Source: Vibrio cyclitrophicus (lineage in GTDB: Bacteria; Pseudomonadota; Gammaproteobacteria; Enterobacterales; Vibrionaceae). From it: 64,000 nucleotides of DNA. The DNA lies in the NCBI RefSeq assembly GCF_024347435.1, contig NZ_AP025480.1, forward strand, positions 3,162,001-3,226,000, read 5' to 3'. The notes under the pieces were generated by a model, which worked only from the letters and a program-made list of their open reading frames with translations, had not been told where the DNA came from and ran no database searches. This document shows, piece after piece, positions 19,721-29,630 of this stretch. Position numbers and translations under genes: made by a program. Positions within the stretch are counted from its first letter, which is position 1. Each line of letters starts with the position of its first letter.

Positions 19721-20284
19721 TTATTGCTCCATTGTTGCTACGTCATCTAAGCGGATTTTATCAAGTAAAGGTTCATATACCTCTTTTAGTGATTTATCAA
19801 GTTGTGTCACCAATAATAGGTCAACAAACTCTCTTACCATGCCCTTACCACCCTCAAAAGACGAAACCCAATCTGCACTATCGATAGCTAAACTGTGAGC
19901 GTCAATTGGCGACACAGCTAAACCTACCTTTTCAAAGATCGGTATATCCAGCACATCATCCCCTAGGAAAGCAATTTGATCTGATGTGATTTCATATTTA
20001 GAGCAGATATTCATTAAAGCGGGAAGTTTATTTTTACAACCAGTAATTATTTCATCAAAACCCAGTTGTTGGCATCGAGTATCTAAAGCTGAACTCGCTT
20101 TACCTGAAATAACACCAACAAGAATACTATGGCTACGTAATAACTCGATAGCCAAACCATCTTTAACATTAAATGATTTGAAGCACTCACCGTCTTGATT
20201 AATATAAATTGAGCCATCAGTCATTACACCATCAACATCAAGCAAAACCATTTTGATATTATTACAGACCTGCTTATCCAACAT
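19721..20284 (-). CDS. kdsC: Kdo-8-phosphate phosphatase
   Basis: A HAD-family hydrolase that removes phosphate from Kdo-8-P. Motif I is LLDVDGVMTDGSIYI with the nucleophilic Asp, motif II is VGVISGKASSALDTR, the Lys is in GCKNKLPAL and motif IV is IAFLGDDVLDIPIFE. It is 187 residues, the tetrameric C0 type without a cap. It sits three bases from kdsB and two from kdsA. All catalytic residues are seen. Confidence 0.95.
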   Translation of the reverse strand: MLDKQVCNNIKMVLLDVDGVMTDGSIYINQDGECFKSFNVKDGLAIELLRSHSILVGVISGKASSALDTRCQQLGFDEIITGCKNKLPALMNICSKYEITSDQIAFLGDDVLDIPIFEKVGLAVSPIDAHSLAIDSADWVSSFEGGKGMVREFVDLLLVTQLDKSLKEVYEPLLDKIRLDDVATMEQ

Positions 20285-20286
20285 AA

Positions 20287-21084
20287 TTAGACCAATTTAG
20301 ATTCAATAAAAGCGCGACGATGAACGACTTCATCAATCTCAAGCAAAGTCTCTAGTAGTTCTTCCATATGTTTCAGTGGCAACATATTTGGACCGTCACA
20401 TAATGCCTTATCTGGGTTCGGGTGAGTTTCCATGAACAAGCCATCAATACCAACAGCCACTGCTGCTCTTGCAATAGCCGGAACATGATAGCGATTCCCA
20501 CCAGTTGAACCATTCAGAGTACCTGGCATTTGAACACTGTGCGTTGCATCCATTACAACCTTACACCCTGTTTCTTTCATGATAGTTAAGCCAGGCATAT
20601 AGTTAACGAGTTGACCAAAACCAAAGCTAGTACCACGATCACATAGCCATATATCATCGTTACCAACTGCACGACATTTCTCTACTACTGGAGCCATGTC
20701 TGATGGATGCATCCATTGACCTTTTTTAATGTTGACAGGTTTACCCATCGAGGCAACTCGTTGAATAAAACCAGTTTGACGCACGAGAAAAGCCGGAGTT
20801 TGTAAGACATCAACAACTGATGCAACTTCATCCAAAGGAGTATCATCATGAACGTCTGTTATAATTTTTACGCCTAACTGGTCTTTAGCTTTTTGAAGGA
20901 TCTTCAATCCTTCTTCAACACCCGGACCAGTAAAAGCTGAAGCCGATGAACGGTTAGCTTTGGTAAAAGAAGACTTAGCAATATATTCAATACCAAGTTT
21001 ATTTGTAATTTCTTGTAACTGTGCAAAAGTATCTAGGACTAAGCCTTCAGATTCAATGACACAAGGACCAGCTATAAGGAACAT
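20287..21084 (-). CDS. kdsA: Kdo-8-phosphate synthase
   Basis: Condenses phosphoenolpyruvate with arabinose-5-phosphate to Kdo-8-phosphate. The family blocks FLIAGPCVIESE, YIAKSSFTKANRSSASAFTG, KIITDVHD, NIKKGQWMHP, CDRGTSFGFGQLV and DATHSVQMPG are intact. It is 265 residues, slightly shorter at the N-terminus than E. coli KdsA (284) but starting at the conserved barrel. First of the four kds genes in transcription order, eight bases after the capsule transferase gene. Confidence 0.95.
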   Translation of the reverse strand: MFLIAGPCVIESEGLVLDTFAQLQEITNKLGIEYIAKSSFTKANRSSASAFTGPGVEEGLKILQKAKDQLGVKIITDVHDDTPLDEVASVVDVLQTPAFLVRQTGFIQRVASMGKPVNIKKGQWMHPSDMAPVVEKCRAVGNDDIWLCDRGTSFGFGQLVNYMPGLTIMKETGCKVVMDATHSVQMPGTLNGSTGGNRYHVPAIARAAVAVGIDGLFMETHPNPDKALCDGPNMLPLKHMEELLETLLEIDEVVHRRAFIESKLV

Positions 21085-21092
21085 GTTAACCT

Positions 21093-22364
21093 CTAAATAA
21101 TGTAATTAATGATTTTATTTGATGCATATTCTACGTCCTGTTCTTGATAATTATAAACGGAACCAGGAACTTGATATTGTTGTAAAACTTGATATTTATA
21201 ACTTTCAAAATCACCTTTAGCCGAGGTATCTGAAAATATATTATGAGAAGGTAATGGTCTATTTACTAATCCATGTTCAGTATAAAAAGACTTTCCTAAA
21301 CATATAACATCACAAAAAGGTATAGCTTCAAATCCAACAGTTGAGTTTATAGTTACGCAAATTTTAGAATTTGATACCATCTTTAACGTATTTTCATTTG
21401 TTATAATGGTTTCGGGTGGAAATTTGTAATTGTCCACATCAAGTGGATGCATTTTAAAGACTAACTGCATACTCTTATAGTATTCAGAGTCTACATATTG
21501 TTTATATACAAAATCAATAAATTCTTGAGTACTGCGGAATGAAGAGTTAATTAACGTCTGAGTATCATTAGATAACTGTAATGGCACAAATATAATATCT
21601 TTATCGATGACGTTTATTTCATCTATGGATTGACTATTTTTTCTTTCAAATAAAATTTTTGCCTGCAGACTTATATAATTTGCCAAGTTCTTTCTATATG
21701 GTGTTTTAGACGAAATTTTTGTATGTTCATGATAAAAAAACCTATATATTGCACTTAGCATAAAGTAATAAAAAAACTTAATTTTAGATGGCCTTTCTCT
21801 TCTTTCGACAAAGAAAGCGTCGTCAATACTGATTTTATCACATTCCGGGACTATATTATTTTCAACATCAAAACTACAAAACCTAGAATTTGCATTTACT
21901 CCTTTAGAATCAATTGTCGTTGAATATGGGCGAAAAACCCCCCTCTCAAAAACAAAGTATTTTAGATTTTCTCTTTTTAGAATATCGATAGCAAATGCAT
22001 GCTGCCAGCGTAAATCATTATATAATAGAAAGACACTTTCTTTATTAGAAACAATATACTCTTCTATTACCTTATAATTTAAAATGTCTGACTTTATATT
22101 ATCGAGGTCTTCTCCGCGGCTACCAGTGATATTACTTAATGACTTTATCTTTGATACGAACAGATAATCTTCAATACTAACGTTATCAACATCGGATACT
22201 CTAGGAACAAAAATATTGAAGTCGCTCAAGTAAATCTTATTTGCCTTATTAAAAGTAAAACACTCTTTCTCAATTTTACACCCTATTATATTCTCTATTT
22301 CACAGGAAATGTCGTTAAAATAATTACTATATGGAGGGTCAAAGCATACTATTTTCTTTATCAT
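21093..22364 (-). CDS. Capsule-synthesis glycosyltransferase, KpsS/Kdo-transferase-like
   Basis: About 423 residues. The C-terminal half resembles the KpsS/KpsC/LipB (Capsule_synth) group: IIFVPLQLSNDTQTLINSSF, the basic block LVFKMHPLD and ICVTINSTVGFEAI, a GT-B nucleotide-binding pattern. In that group the donor is CMP-Kdo. Its place directly upstream of kdsA-C-B-D fits a Kdo-adding enzyme for the repeat unit or a terminal residue; this is inferred. I chose ATG at 22364, with GGTGG upstream, over TTG at 22385. The gene is very AT-rich like its neighbours, a sign of horizontal transfer of serotype genes. Cytoplasmic face of the inner membrane. Confidence 0.65.
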   Translation of the reverse strand: MIKKIVCFDPPYSNYFNDISCEIENIIGCKIEKECFTFNKANKIYLSDFNIFVPRVSDVDNVSIEDYLFVSKIKSLSNITGSRGEDLDNIKSDILNYKVIEEYIVSNKESVFLLYNDLRWQHAFAIDILKRENLKYFVFERGVFRPYSTTIDSKGVNANSRFCSFDVENNIVPECDKISIDDAFFVERRERPSKIKFFYYFMLSAIYRFFYHEHTKISSKTPYRKNLANYISLQAKILFERKNSQSIDEINVIDKDIIFVPLQLSNDTQTLINSSFRSTQEFIDFVYKQYVDSEYYKSMQLVFKMHPLDVDNYKFPPETIITNENTLKMVSNSKICVTINSTVGFEAIPFCDVICLGKSFYTEHGLVNRPLPSHNIFSDTSAKGDFESYKYQVLQQYQVPGSVYNYQEQDVEYASNKIINYII

Positions 22365-22400
22365 AGAAAAACCACCAGAAAACAAAAACGATGTAGATAC

Positions 22401-22418
22401 CCACGGGCATGCCCGTGG
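22401..22418. repeat. GC-rich perfect palindrome
   Basis: CCACGGGCATGCCCGTGG, an 18-bp perfect palindrome in the short gap between two AT-rich capsule genes. TTTTCTG follows on the plus strand; on the operon (minus) strand no U-run follows. It could be a REP-like unit or an end hairpin of an IS200/IS605-type element, but no such transposase is nearby. Confidence 0.6.
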
Positions 22419-22471
22419 TTTTCTGTATCCTCAGAATAAATAAAATCAAACAAATCAAACATGTTGACTTA

Positions 22472-23587
22472 CTATCTAGAACATTGACAAACATCAAAAA
22501 AAAGCTTGTACCATAAATTAATAACGAAACTAGCGGAGTAACGATCACCGAGAACTAAGCTATTTGAGAGGCGTAACCTTTGCTCCTCATCAACAGAAAG
22601 CACCAACATTTTGGTAACATAATCAAATTCATCAGTATCTTTGACCAAATAACCATTTTCATCCTGAATAACAATATCTGATAAGCCACCAGGACAGTCA
22701 AAAGCAATTATAGGCACTCCACTATAATATGCTTCCAAAGCTACAAGCCCAAACCCTTCGAATCGAGAACAAACTAACAGCACATCCGAACTATTATATA
22801 AATTGATTACATTAGTAACAGGGGGATGGATTTCGACATATTCATTAAGATTATAATCCTCAATCTTCTGTTTAAGATATGACTCTAACGGACCTTCCCC
22901 AACAATAGTCAGTACAGAATCTGTTTCTCTTTTCTCTAACTTTTCTAGCTTTTTGAAAGAATAAAATATATCAACAAGCCTATCGACACCTTTCTCTTTA
23001 GTGAACCTCCCTACATACAAAAACTTTGTTGGTAGGGAAATTGTCTTTGCCACTTTAAAGTTTTTCTTACTATTCTCAAGAAAGTTAGGCATAACAACCA
23101 CGTTATCTAAATATATACTGTAGTAGTCTTTATCATATTCAGACAATACAGCTAGACTAGATGTAAACTTATAAAGATATCGTATAAGGAAAAGTATGAA
23201 CTTAGAATGTAAAACATACGGAACATGCTCTGTAGCGATAATTTTTCCATCAAAATTATGCGAGAGCAACTTTGATATAATAACACATAGACTCATCATA
23301 GTTCCAATTGGAACAAACGTACATGTCTTATAGTCAGAGACTAGTAATTTTCGCAAAACAAATATAAGACTGAGGTACCAAAACAATCTATAAAAAATAT
23401 TCCTCCCGTGCAGAAGAGGCAGGCCCAAATCAATCTCACCATCATTTAATAAACAAGAATTAGAGTTTGTCGCGGTCAAAAGCTTTATATCCATCCCATC
23501 CGACTTAATTCTAGAATAAATGTTTTTTGAAATTGTAGCTAAACCTCCGGGCATGCTAACATCGTTAACTAGTAATATAAAACTCAT
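22472..23587 (-). CDS. Family 4 glycosyltransferase
   Basis: A 371-residue GT-B enzyme that adds one sugar of the repeat unit. The N-terminus has the Gly-rich loop PGGLATISKNIYSRI. The C-terminal domain carries KFLYVGRFTKEKGVDRLVD and the E-x7-E signature SRFEGFGLVALEAYYSGVPI with GGLSDIV. It overlaps wzy by four bases (ATGA). AT-rich, as serotype-specific genes usually are. The sugar and linkage cannot be told from sequence. Confidence 0.88.
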   Translation of the reverse strand: MSFILLVNDVSMPGGLATISKNIYSRIKSDGMDIKLLTATNSNSCLLNDGEIDLGLPLLHGRNIFYRLFWYLSLIFVLRKLLVSDYKTCTFVPIGTMMSLCVIISKLLSHNFDGKIIATEHVPYVLHSKFILFLIRYLYKFTSSLAVLSEYDKDYYSIYLDNVVVMPNFLENSKKNFKVAKTISLPTKFLYVGRFTKEKGVDRLVDIFYSFKKLEKLEKRETDSVLTIVGEGPLESYLKQKIEDYNLNEYVEIHPPVTNVINLYNSSDVLLVCSRFEGFGLVALEAYYSGVPIIAFDCPGGLSDIVIQDENGYLVKDTDEFDYVTKMLVLSVDEEQRLRLSNSLVLGDRYSASFVINLWYKLFFDVCQCSR

Positions 23588-24801
23588 AATTCCAGGATCT
23601 TCATAGCTGTAAAATTAATAATATTATCACCTGCCAAAGATAAAAAACCAAGCCCTAGCTCATTCAATGATAACTTTTGTACTCCCTTAAGAAAGAGGTA
23701 TATTATCAATATAGAAACAATCGAGTCAAATAATGAACAACGTAATTTAATGAACCTATTAAATGAACCCTCGCCTACGATAAATAACGCAATCGGGCCA
23801 TAGTAATTACTAATAAAACCAAGCCTGGTTGGCAATACAGGTATATTCGCTGTGGCAATATATAAACAAGAACTAACAAACAAAAACAACATTAACGCTC
23901 GATTATCATAATCTAACCTACCTTTTGCTCTTAAATAAGAAGCATACATAATAAAAAAAGAAAACAAATACCCACTAAAGGATGTAGAATTAAAAGATAA
24001 ATCTTGATGGAAGAATGCCAACCTTGAAAAAAGGTTATCAGCAAAAGATAATGTGCCCAACATTGAAATTAATATACGGAGAAACTCCATATTCAGAATC
24101 AAGAAAGAAAAAACACTAATCAGAATGAAGAAAAATACTAATTTTACATTACTTTCAATGGCTTTTGATAACCTATTAATCAATAAAGGCAAGAATATCA
24201 AAGTCGTAAGATGAAAGAATAAACTAAAAAAAGCACCAATATGTTTAAATATATTTTTATTATAGCAAAGAGCTAATGAGAATATTAATAAACTAATATT
24301 TTGTCTAAGAAGAAAACCAGAAACGAAAAAAAAGTTATAAAAACCCAACAGGAGAAAGCATAATATTGCTCTTCTTCCACAAATCTTCAAACATAAAAAA
24401 TAAAACAATAGTGTAGATGTTAAATTCAACAAAAAGTATATAAAATCAACGTCGTTATATATTTTAGACAATACCCTAATATAGCCTACGAATAAAAATT
24501 CGCCTTTATGAGAAAAAATAGAAACATTTGGATCAGTATAGATCGATATTAGTCTATGATATTCTTCAACATCGGATGAAACTTCAATGGAGCTAAAAAG
24601 GAGAGCCATTAGAACAGCACTATATAGCCCGACAAATATAGATATTTCTTTTGATGTTATTATATATTTTTCTGTTAAAGAAACACTAAACCCATAAATT
24701 AGCAATATTAAAAAAAACAAACCATAACTAATAAAAGGCGTTATCACTAACAAACAAAAAAATAGAACTATACTTAAGTTATTTTGATTTTCTTTTAACA
24801 T
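23584..24801 (-). CDS. wzy: Wzy-type polysaccharide polymerase (EpsG family)
   Basis: A 405-residue integral membrane protein with about ten to twelve hydrophobic helices (VLFFCLLVITPFISYGLFFL near the start) and a periplasmic segment containing DVEEYHRLISIYTD. GEFLFVGYIRVLS and FFFVSGFLLRQNISLLIF are typical of EpsG/Wzy-like polymerases. It joins undecaprenyl-linked repeats in the periplasm. It is the only polymerase-like gene in the cluster and sits beside wzx and the glycosyltransferases. It overlaps the upstream glycosyltransferase by 23 bases and the downstream one by four. Confidence 0.8.
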   Translation of the reverse strand: MLKENQNNLSIVLFFCLLVITPFISYGLFFLILLIYGFSVSLTEKYIITSKEISIFVGLYSAVLMALLFSSIEVSSDVEEYHRLISIYTDPNVSIFSHKGEFLFVGYIRVLSKIYNDVDFIYFLLNLTSTLLFYFLCLKICGRRAILCFLLLGFYNFFFVSGFLLRQNISLLIFSLALCYNKNIFKHIGAFFSLFFHLTTLIFLPLLINRLSKAIESNVKLVFFFILISVFSFLILNMEFLRILISMLGTLSFADNLFSRLAFFHQDLSFNSTSFSGYLFSFFIMYASYLRAKGRLDYDNRALMLFLFVSSCLYIATANIPVLPTRLGFISNYYGPIALFIVGEGSFNRFIKLRCSLFDSIVSILIIYLFLKGVQKLSLNELGLGFLSLAGDNIINFTAMKILEL

Positions 24802-25735
24802 ATATATTGGGAATCAACATGATAATTACGACCCTCAAGGTCATATAACTAATTGGGATATTCTTCCATATGAAAAAAATCCTTTCTATTAAGCGTGTAT
24901 CTTTTGATAAGATGAAAGAACCAACAGAAGAAACGTACAAACTTTTTATTAGGTATTTTATCGAGCGAAGTAATTTCTTTTCAGTATTCCTTACCTTATC
25001 ATTAATATATATGTCCATCTTTTTAGCACAAACAAGACATCCGTTGACATGCTTAGATGTTTTTTTAGTTCCCATAATTGAATCATCTCTAATTCGATAA
25101 AAGTGAACAACCGATTCTATTTCATATACACTATCACATTTATCATGTATTAGTAGCAATAAAGTAAATAGATTATCTTCATGTAATATTCCAGGCTCAA
25201 AATTTAGGTCATTAAATTTCTTTCTATTATACACATACGACCAAGCCATAGGCTGGTAATTATTCGTACTTATACTATTACAAAGATACTCTTTACCAGT
25301 CTGACTAGCTTTTGAGTTATTACGTTTAATACAAAATCTTTCGTTCTTAGCACCATCAGCGTCATTGAATGCGTTGGAACCAAAAAATAAAACATCTGCA
25401 TTCTTTTCTGAGAGATTCCTGTCAATAATATCGAGAGCATCAACTGATTTTAGTAAATCATCACTATCCAAATAAAGTATGTATTCTCCACTTGCATTTT
25501 TTAAACCTGTATTTCTAGCTACTGACAGCCCTCCATTATTTTGATGGACAATCACAAAATTAGGTTTATCTTCAATATATTCTTTCGCAATTTCAATACT
25601 TTGATCTTTAGAACCATCATTGACAATTATAACTTCATAATGAGGGTAATTTTGGGAAAATACCGATTCGAGACATTCAAGGATGTAACCCTCAACATTA
25701 TAAACAGGGATGATTATAGAAAATTTCGTATTCAT
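24779..25735 (-). CDS. Family 2 glycosyltransferase
   Basis: A 318-residue GT-A enzyme: FSIIIPVYNVEGYILECLES, VIIVNDGSKDQSIEIAKEY, GGLSVARNTGLKNASGEY and the DSDD metal-binding motif (LYLDSDDLL). LHEDNLFTLLLLI resembles the acceptor/base region of the family. It adds a sugar to the lipid-linked repeat at the cytoplasmic face. Two bases separate it from the upstream transferase and it overlaps wzy. Donor not predictable. Confidence 0.9.
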   Translation of the reverse strand: MNTKFSIIIPVYNVEGYILECLESVFSQNYPHYEVIIVNDGSKDQSIEIAKEYIEDKPNFVIVHQNNGGLSVARNTGLKNASGEYILYLDSDDLLKSVDALDIIDRNLSEKNADVLFFGSNAFNDADGAKNERFCIKRNNSKASQTGKEYLCNSISTNNYQPMAWSYVYNRKKFNDLNFEPGILHEDNLFTLLLLIHDKCDSVYEIESVVHFYRIRDDSIMGTKKTSKHVNGCLVCAKKMDIYINDKVRNTEKKLLRSIKYLIKSLYVSSVGSFILSKDTRLIERIFFIWKNIPISYMTLRVVIIMLIPNIYVKRKSK

Positions 25736-25737
25736 TA

Positions 25738-26799
25738 TTAGTTCCTAGTATCTAGAATTTTCTTAGCAACTTTTTTTGAGTCATGTAATGAATATGCAAA
25801 GTCATAAGTTTCTCTTTTTATTTTTTCCATCTCAAACTTCTTCATATTTAACACTTCACACAATTTATTGTAAATAACATCTTCATCTTCAATTATGGAT
25901 ATTACAGGACTGTTATTGATGCCTAGATCTTCTTTTGCTTCACGGCTGAAAGAAGATAATAAAATAGATCCGCAAAACATTGCAAATATCCCATTCATAC
26001 CATATGAATTACTTCTACATTGATCAATAACAATATCAGATTCTCTTAATAGGTTTATGTATTTATCAAATGACAACCTATTAGCCTCTAAAATTTCGAC
26101 ATTACTATATTCACTTTTAATCCTTTTTAACGCAGAGAGAATTACTTTACTCCCTTTTACGTCAGGCCTATTAATCCCATGAAGTATCTTTACCTTATCT
26201 TTTATTTCAAATGATATACTTTCGCTTTTATAATCACATGCTAATGGGATGGTTTCAGTAACTTTATCTTTAAATTTACTTCTTCGCCAACCATATGAGT
26301 AGTCATACATTGTTGGTATAATTGATTTAGATATAGACGCTATTTGATTGTTTACCGCCCAATCTATCCATCTTTTAAAGTAGTTTGTCCTTGGTAAACT
26401 AATGTTTTTATAAACCCATCCTTCAAAGTTACTATCAGTCTCTAACTTGATATACTCACAATCATCACCACAACATAGTAAATTAATTTCTATGTTTTTC
26501 CACTTAAAGTAAGTAGCTACTATTGGACCTATCCTCTTTAAGGATAAAAACTGAGGGTTCATAATGTAAACCACATCATATTGCCCCAACTCAGGAAGTA
26601 ACTTAATTAAATAATATAGTTTAAAAAACCAATTAACATTTGGCAGTGAAATGTCTATACTTATATTCTTCCACGCATCATTATCAAAGCTAAAAACAGC
26701 CGCTTCGTAGCCGTTCTCTCGAAAACCATCAACTAGTGATTTTCCATAACCACTATATTCACCGTAAACCAATACTCTTTTCAATTCTTTATCTCGCAT
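25738..26799 (-). CDS. Probable GT-B glycosyltransferase
   Basis: A 353-residue protein with a GT-B look: an N-terminal Rossmann start (RVLVYGEYSGYGKSLVDGF) and a C-terminal half with VKILHGINRPDVKGSKVIL, an acidic-Asn region (SDIVIDQCRSNSYGMNGIFA) and a closing helical tail. Key family motifs are weaker than in its neighbours, so the exact family is uncertain. No membrane segment. Its place between wzx and the GT2 gene in a tight operon supports a role in repeat-unit assembly. AT-rich. Confidence 0.7.
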   Translation of the reverse strand: MRDKELKRVLVYGEYSGYGKSLVDGFRENGYEAAVFSFDNDAWKNISIDISLPNVNWFFKLYYLIKLLPELGQYDVVYIMNPQFLSLKRIGPIVATYFKWKNIEINLLCCGDDCEYIKLETDSNFEGWVYKNISLPRTNYFKRWIDWAVNNQIASISKSIIPTMYDYSYGWRRSKFKDKVTETIPLACDYKSESISFEIKDKVKILHGINRPDVKGSKVILSALKRIKSEYSNVEILEANRLSFDKYINLLRESDIVIDQCRSNSYGMNGIFAMFCGSILLSSFSREAKEDLGINNSPVISIIEDEDVIYNKLCEVLNMKKFEMEKIKRETYDFAYSLHDSKKVAKKILDTRN

Positions 26800-26811
26800 G
26801 ATATTAAATAG

Positions 26812-28062
26812 CTACTTAGAAAACCTTCTTACATTAACAAATACAAATAAGAAATATATAATATAATTAGTCAGATATGCCATAGGTGCACCTATGATCC
26901 CAAAGTAAGAAATAAAGGCGTAACTCAAGGAAACTAGAAAAAGAGAAAATACAATCTCAGTTGAAATAAACCACTTCGCAGCACCTCTTGACAGCATTGG
27001 ATACGCATAGAGCCAACTAGCAATTTTTACAACATCTCCAGTCAATTGAATAGAAAAAAGCTCTCTTGCCTTTATAAACTCCTCGGTAAATAGGATGTAT
27101 ATAATAACATCACGAGCAACGTATACACTGATGGCTAAAAAAACCACAATAGGCAGAACCATTTTTGCCGTTTTATGTATTTCATATACAATACTATCTA
27201 CACCACTCAAAGATGCTAACCTTGGCAAGTAGTATGTACTTAGAGCTAAAGTGATTACTCCTAAATAAACTTCAGATATTTTCCAAACTGCTTGCCATAA
27301 GCCCGCAACATCCCAACCAACTTGGTCTACAAGAAAGCCTCGAATTACAATTAATGAAATAGGTAGAGTTAAAGCACTAGTTAGAGCCATCAGCATATAT
27401 CTGGCGATATCTTGTCTAGCTTTATTGTCAGTGTTTCCTATCCAAAATTTGACTTTCATCCAAGGTTGTCGAATATTAGCTATCAACATTACCAAACCAA
27501 TAATGGATGATTGTACAGCTGATGCCAGCAATGCCCCTTTAATATGATATTGTGTAATCATAATGAGCATGATTGTCCCGCTAACAATAACTGATAGTAT
27601 GCCCAACGTGACATATCGCCTGTATTGCTCCTGACCATTAATAATCGAGTTACATAGCACTCCTAGAGCAGAGAGAGGCAAGACACAAACTGTCGCTTTA
27701 ACTAACCAAGAATAACTCGGGTCTTGAAACAACCAGTTAGCAATATTTTCTGACAATAGTAGGCCAACAGGTACAACGATAGATGATAATATGATTATCC
27801 ATTGTATTGCAGCACGCCACCATACAGCACACACTTCAAGGCTTGAACCCTTATTTTCAGCTGTATAGCGAACGACACCACTTCCCGCTGGAGAGCTCAC
27901 AAGCCCGTTCAGAACCGAAACCATACCTTGGATTTGCCCCAACATTGCCATGCCTGTAGGGCCAGTATATATAGCGACTACTTTCGCAATTACAAAACCT
28001 ACCAGCATCCTTAGTAATGTCAGAATACCAGTCATGCCTGTTACTTTGAGTAGTCTTTTCAC
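26812..28062 (-). CDS. wzx: Wzx repeat-unit flippase
   Basis: A 416-residue polytopic membrane protein, about twelve helices, of the polysaccharide-transport MOP group, closest in style to WzxE (O-antigen translocase): [20 protein letters not shown] at the N-terminus and [20 protein letters not shown] after helix 2. It moves undecaprenyl-linked repeats across the inner membrane. It starts at GTG inside a GTGA overlap with the aminotransferase stop, so it is coupled to sugar-nucleotide synthesis genes. Pairs with the wzy gene of the same operon. Confidence 0.9.
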   Translation of the reverse strand: MKRLLKVTGMTGILTLLRMLVGFVIAKVVAIYTGPTGMAMLGQIQGMVSVLNGLVSSPAGSGVVRYTAENKGSSLEVCAVWWRAAIQWIIILSSIVVPVGLLLSENIANWLFQDPSYSWLVKATVCVLPLSALGVLCNSIINGQEQYRRYVTLGILSVIVSGTIMLIMITQYHIKGALLASAVQSSIIGLVMLIANIRQPWMKVKFWIGNTDNKARQDIARYMLMALTSALTLPISLIVIRGFLVDQVGWDVAGLWQAVWKISEVYLGVITLALSTYYLPRLASLSGVDSIVYEIHKTAKMVLPIVVFLAISVYVARDVIIYILFTEEFIKARELFSIQLTGDVVKIASWLYAYPMLSRGAAKWFISTEIVFSLFLVSLSYAFISYFGIIGAPMAYLTNYIIYFLFVFVNVRRFSK

Positions 28063-29162
28063 ACATTAAAACCGTTAATTGCTTTTATAACTTTTATCGC
28101 GAATTCAACTGTCATCGTAGGACTCATAGGAATACTCATTACTTCCTCGTGAATGCTCTCTGTCAATGGTAGTGATAAGTGTGAAAAATCCGGATAAGCC
28201 GCTTGTTGATGGGGAGGTGTTGGGTAATGAATCAAAGTTTGTATACCGTGCTTATCCAAATGCTCCATTAGTGCAGGTCTGTCCGAAGTACGAAGAACGA
28301 AAAGATGCCAAACATGCCCTTCCTTTATTGTTAACTTTGGCAAGATAACTTTTGGATTACTTATGCCTTCAAGATACAATTGTGCAATCTGCTGACGATG
28401 TGCGGTTTCCTTATCCAAGTGCTGCAGTTTAACTCGCAACATAGCCGCTTGAATCTCGTCTAAACGAGAATTAACACCTTGATACTTATTCTCATACTTT
28501 TTATGTGAGCCATAATTTCTAAGTGCAACAAGTACCTCATATAGCTCTTTGTCATTAGTAGTGATCGCACCTGCATCGCCCAATGCGCCTAAGTTCTTTC
28601 CTGGGTAGAAACTAAACCCAGCAGCGTGCCCCCATGCACCACACTTTGTATCTTTAATCTGTGCTCCATGAGATTGAGCACAATCCTCTAAAACCAGTAA
28701 TTGATGCTCGCTTGCAAGGCCCACAATTTCATCCATTGGCGAAATCTGGCCATATAAATGCACAGGTAAGATCGCTTTGGTTTTATCTGTTAATGCACTC
28801 TGAATATTCGAAGCATTGAGATTGAAGGTGTCCTCATCAGGCTCAACTAAGACAGGTACCAAATCATTTTCTGTAATCGCAAGAACTGAGGCAATATAGG
28901 TGTTCGCAGGCACAATCACCTCATCACCGGCTTGTAACCTTCCGAGCTCTTTCCACGCTCTCAACGTCAATGTGAGAGCATCAAGACCATTGGCAACGCC
29001 TATACAATATTGAGTACCACAATACGCTGCAAACTCTTGTTCAAATGCTGCGAGTTCATTGCCCATAATATACCAACCAGAATCAATAACACGCGCACAT
29101 GCCTCTTTTAATTCTTGTTGATATTGTTGATTGATACTTTTCAAATCTAAAAATGGAATCAC
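28059..29162 (-). CDS. fdtB: dTDP-3-amino-3,6-dideoxyhexose transaminase (FdtB/QdtB)
   Basis: A 367-residue DegT/DnrJ/EryC1-type PLP aminotransferase. Seen: [51 protein letters not shown] with the PLP-binding Asp, and [18 protein letters not shown] with the PLP Lys. It converts a dTDP-3-keto-6-deoxyhexose to its 3-amino sugar. The neighbours fdtA, fdtC, rmlA and rmlB give the whole pathway, which is the strongest evidence for the substrate. Fucose or quinovose configuration (FdtB against QdtB) cannot be decided by eye. Confidence 0.88.
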   Translation of the reverse strand: MIPFLDLKSINQQYQQELKEACARVIDSGWYIMGNELAAFEQEFAAYCGTQYCIGVANGLDALTLTLRAWKELGRLQAGDEVIVPANTYIASVLAITENDLVPVLVEPDEDTFNLNASNIQSALTDKTKAILPVHLYGQISPMDEIVGLASEHQLLVLEDCAQSHGAQIKDTKCGAWGHAAGFSFYPGKNLGALGDAGAITTNDKELYEVLVALRNYGSHKKYENKYQGVNSRLDEIQAAMLRVKLQHLDKETAHRQQIAQLYLEGISNPKVILPKLTIKEGHVWHLFVLRTSDRPALMEHLDKHGIQTLIHYPTPPHQQAAYPDFSHLSLPLTESIHEEVMSIPMSPTMTVEFAIKVIKAINGFNV

Positions 29163-29165
29163 GGC

Positions 29166-29630
29166 TTACTGAACCTCAATATATCGAATAATTCTCGCAG
29201 GGTTTCCTGCAACAACAGCTTTTGAAGGGACATCTTTTGTCACAACAGAGCCAGCACCAATCATAGCCTTTTCACCAATTTTAACACCGGGTAAAATAGT
29301 AGTATTGGCTCCAATTGACGCACCAGAACCAATGTGTATCTTTGGGAAGTCACATGGGTACTGCTTAGAGCGAGGGTATTTATCATTAGTAAACGCGACA
29401 CATGGACCGATAAATACGTCATCTTCCGCTCGAATACCATCCCACAGGTAAACGCCACTTTTAACTGTAACTCGATTACCAAGCACCACATCATTTTCAA
29501 TAAAGGTGTGAGCACAAATGTTACAGTCTTGACCGATTTGGGCACCCTCTAATACAACTGAGAATTGCCAAATCGTCGTCCCCGAACCAATATGGGATGA
29601 TGCTACATCACTCAATGGATGAATTTTCAC
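29166..29630 (-). CDS. fdtC: dTDP-3-amino-sugar N-acetyltransferase (FdtC/QdtC)
   Basis: A 154-residue left-handed beta-helix acetyltransferase with hexapeptide repeats ([46 protein letters not shown]) and the C-terminal block [20 protein letters not shown]. It transfers acetyl from acetyl-CoA to the 3-amino group of the dTDP-sugar. It overlaps fdtA by four bases and lies three bases from fdtB, so the pathway genes are fused in one transcript. Product: dTDP-Fuc3NAc or dTDP-Qui3NAc. Confidence 0.85.
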   Translation of the reverse strand: MKIHPLSDVASSHIGSGTTIWQFSVVLEGAQIGQDCNICAHTFIENDVVLGNRVTVKSGVYLWDGIRAEDDVFIGPCVAFTNDKYPRSKQYPCDFPKIHIGSGASIGANTTILPGVKIGEKAMIGAGSVVTKDVPSKAVVAGNPARIIRYIEVQ

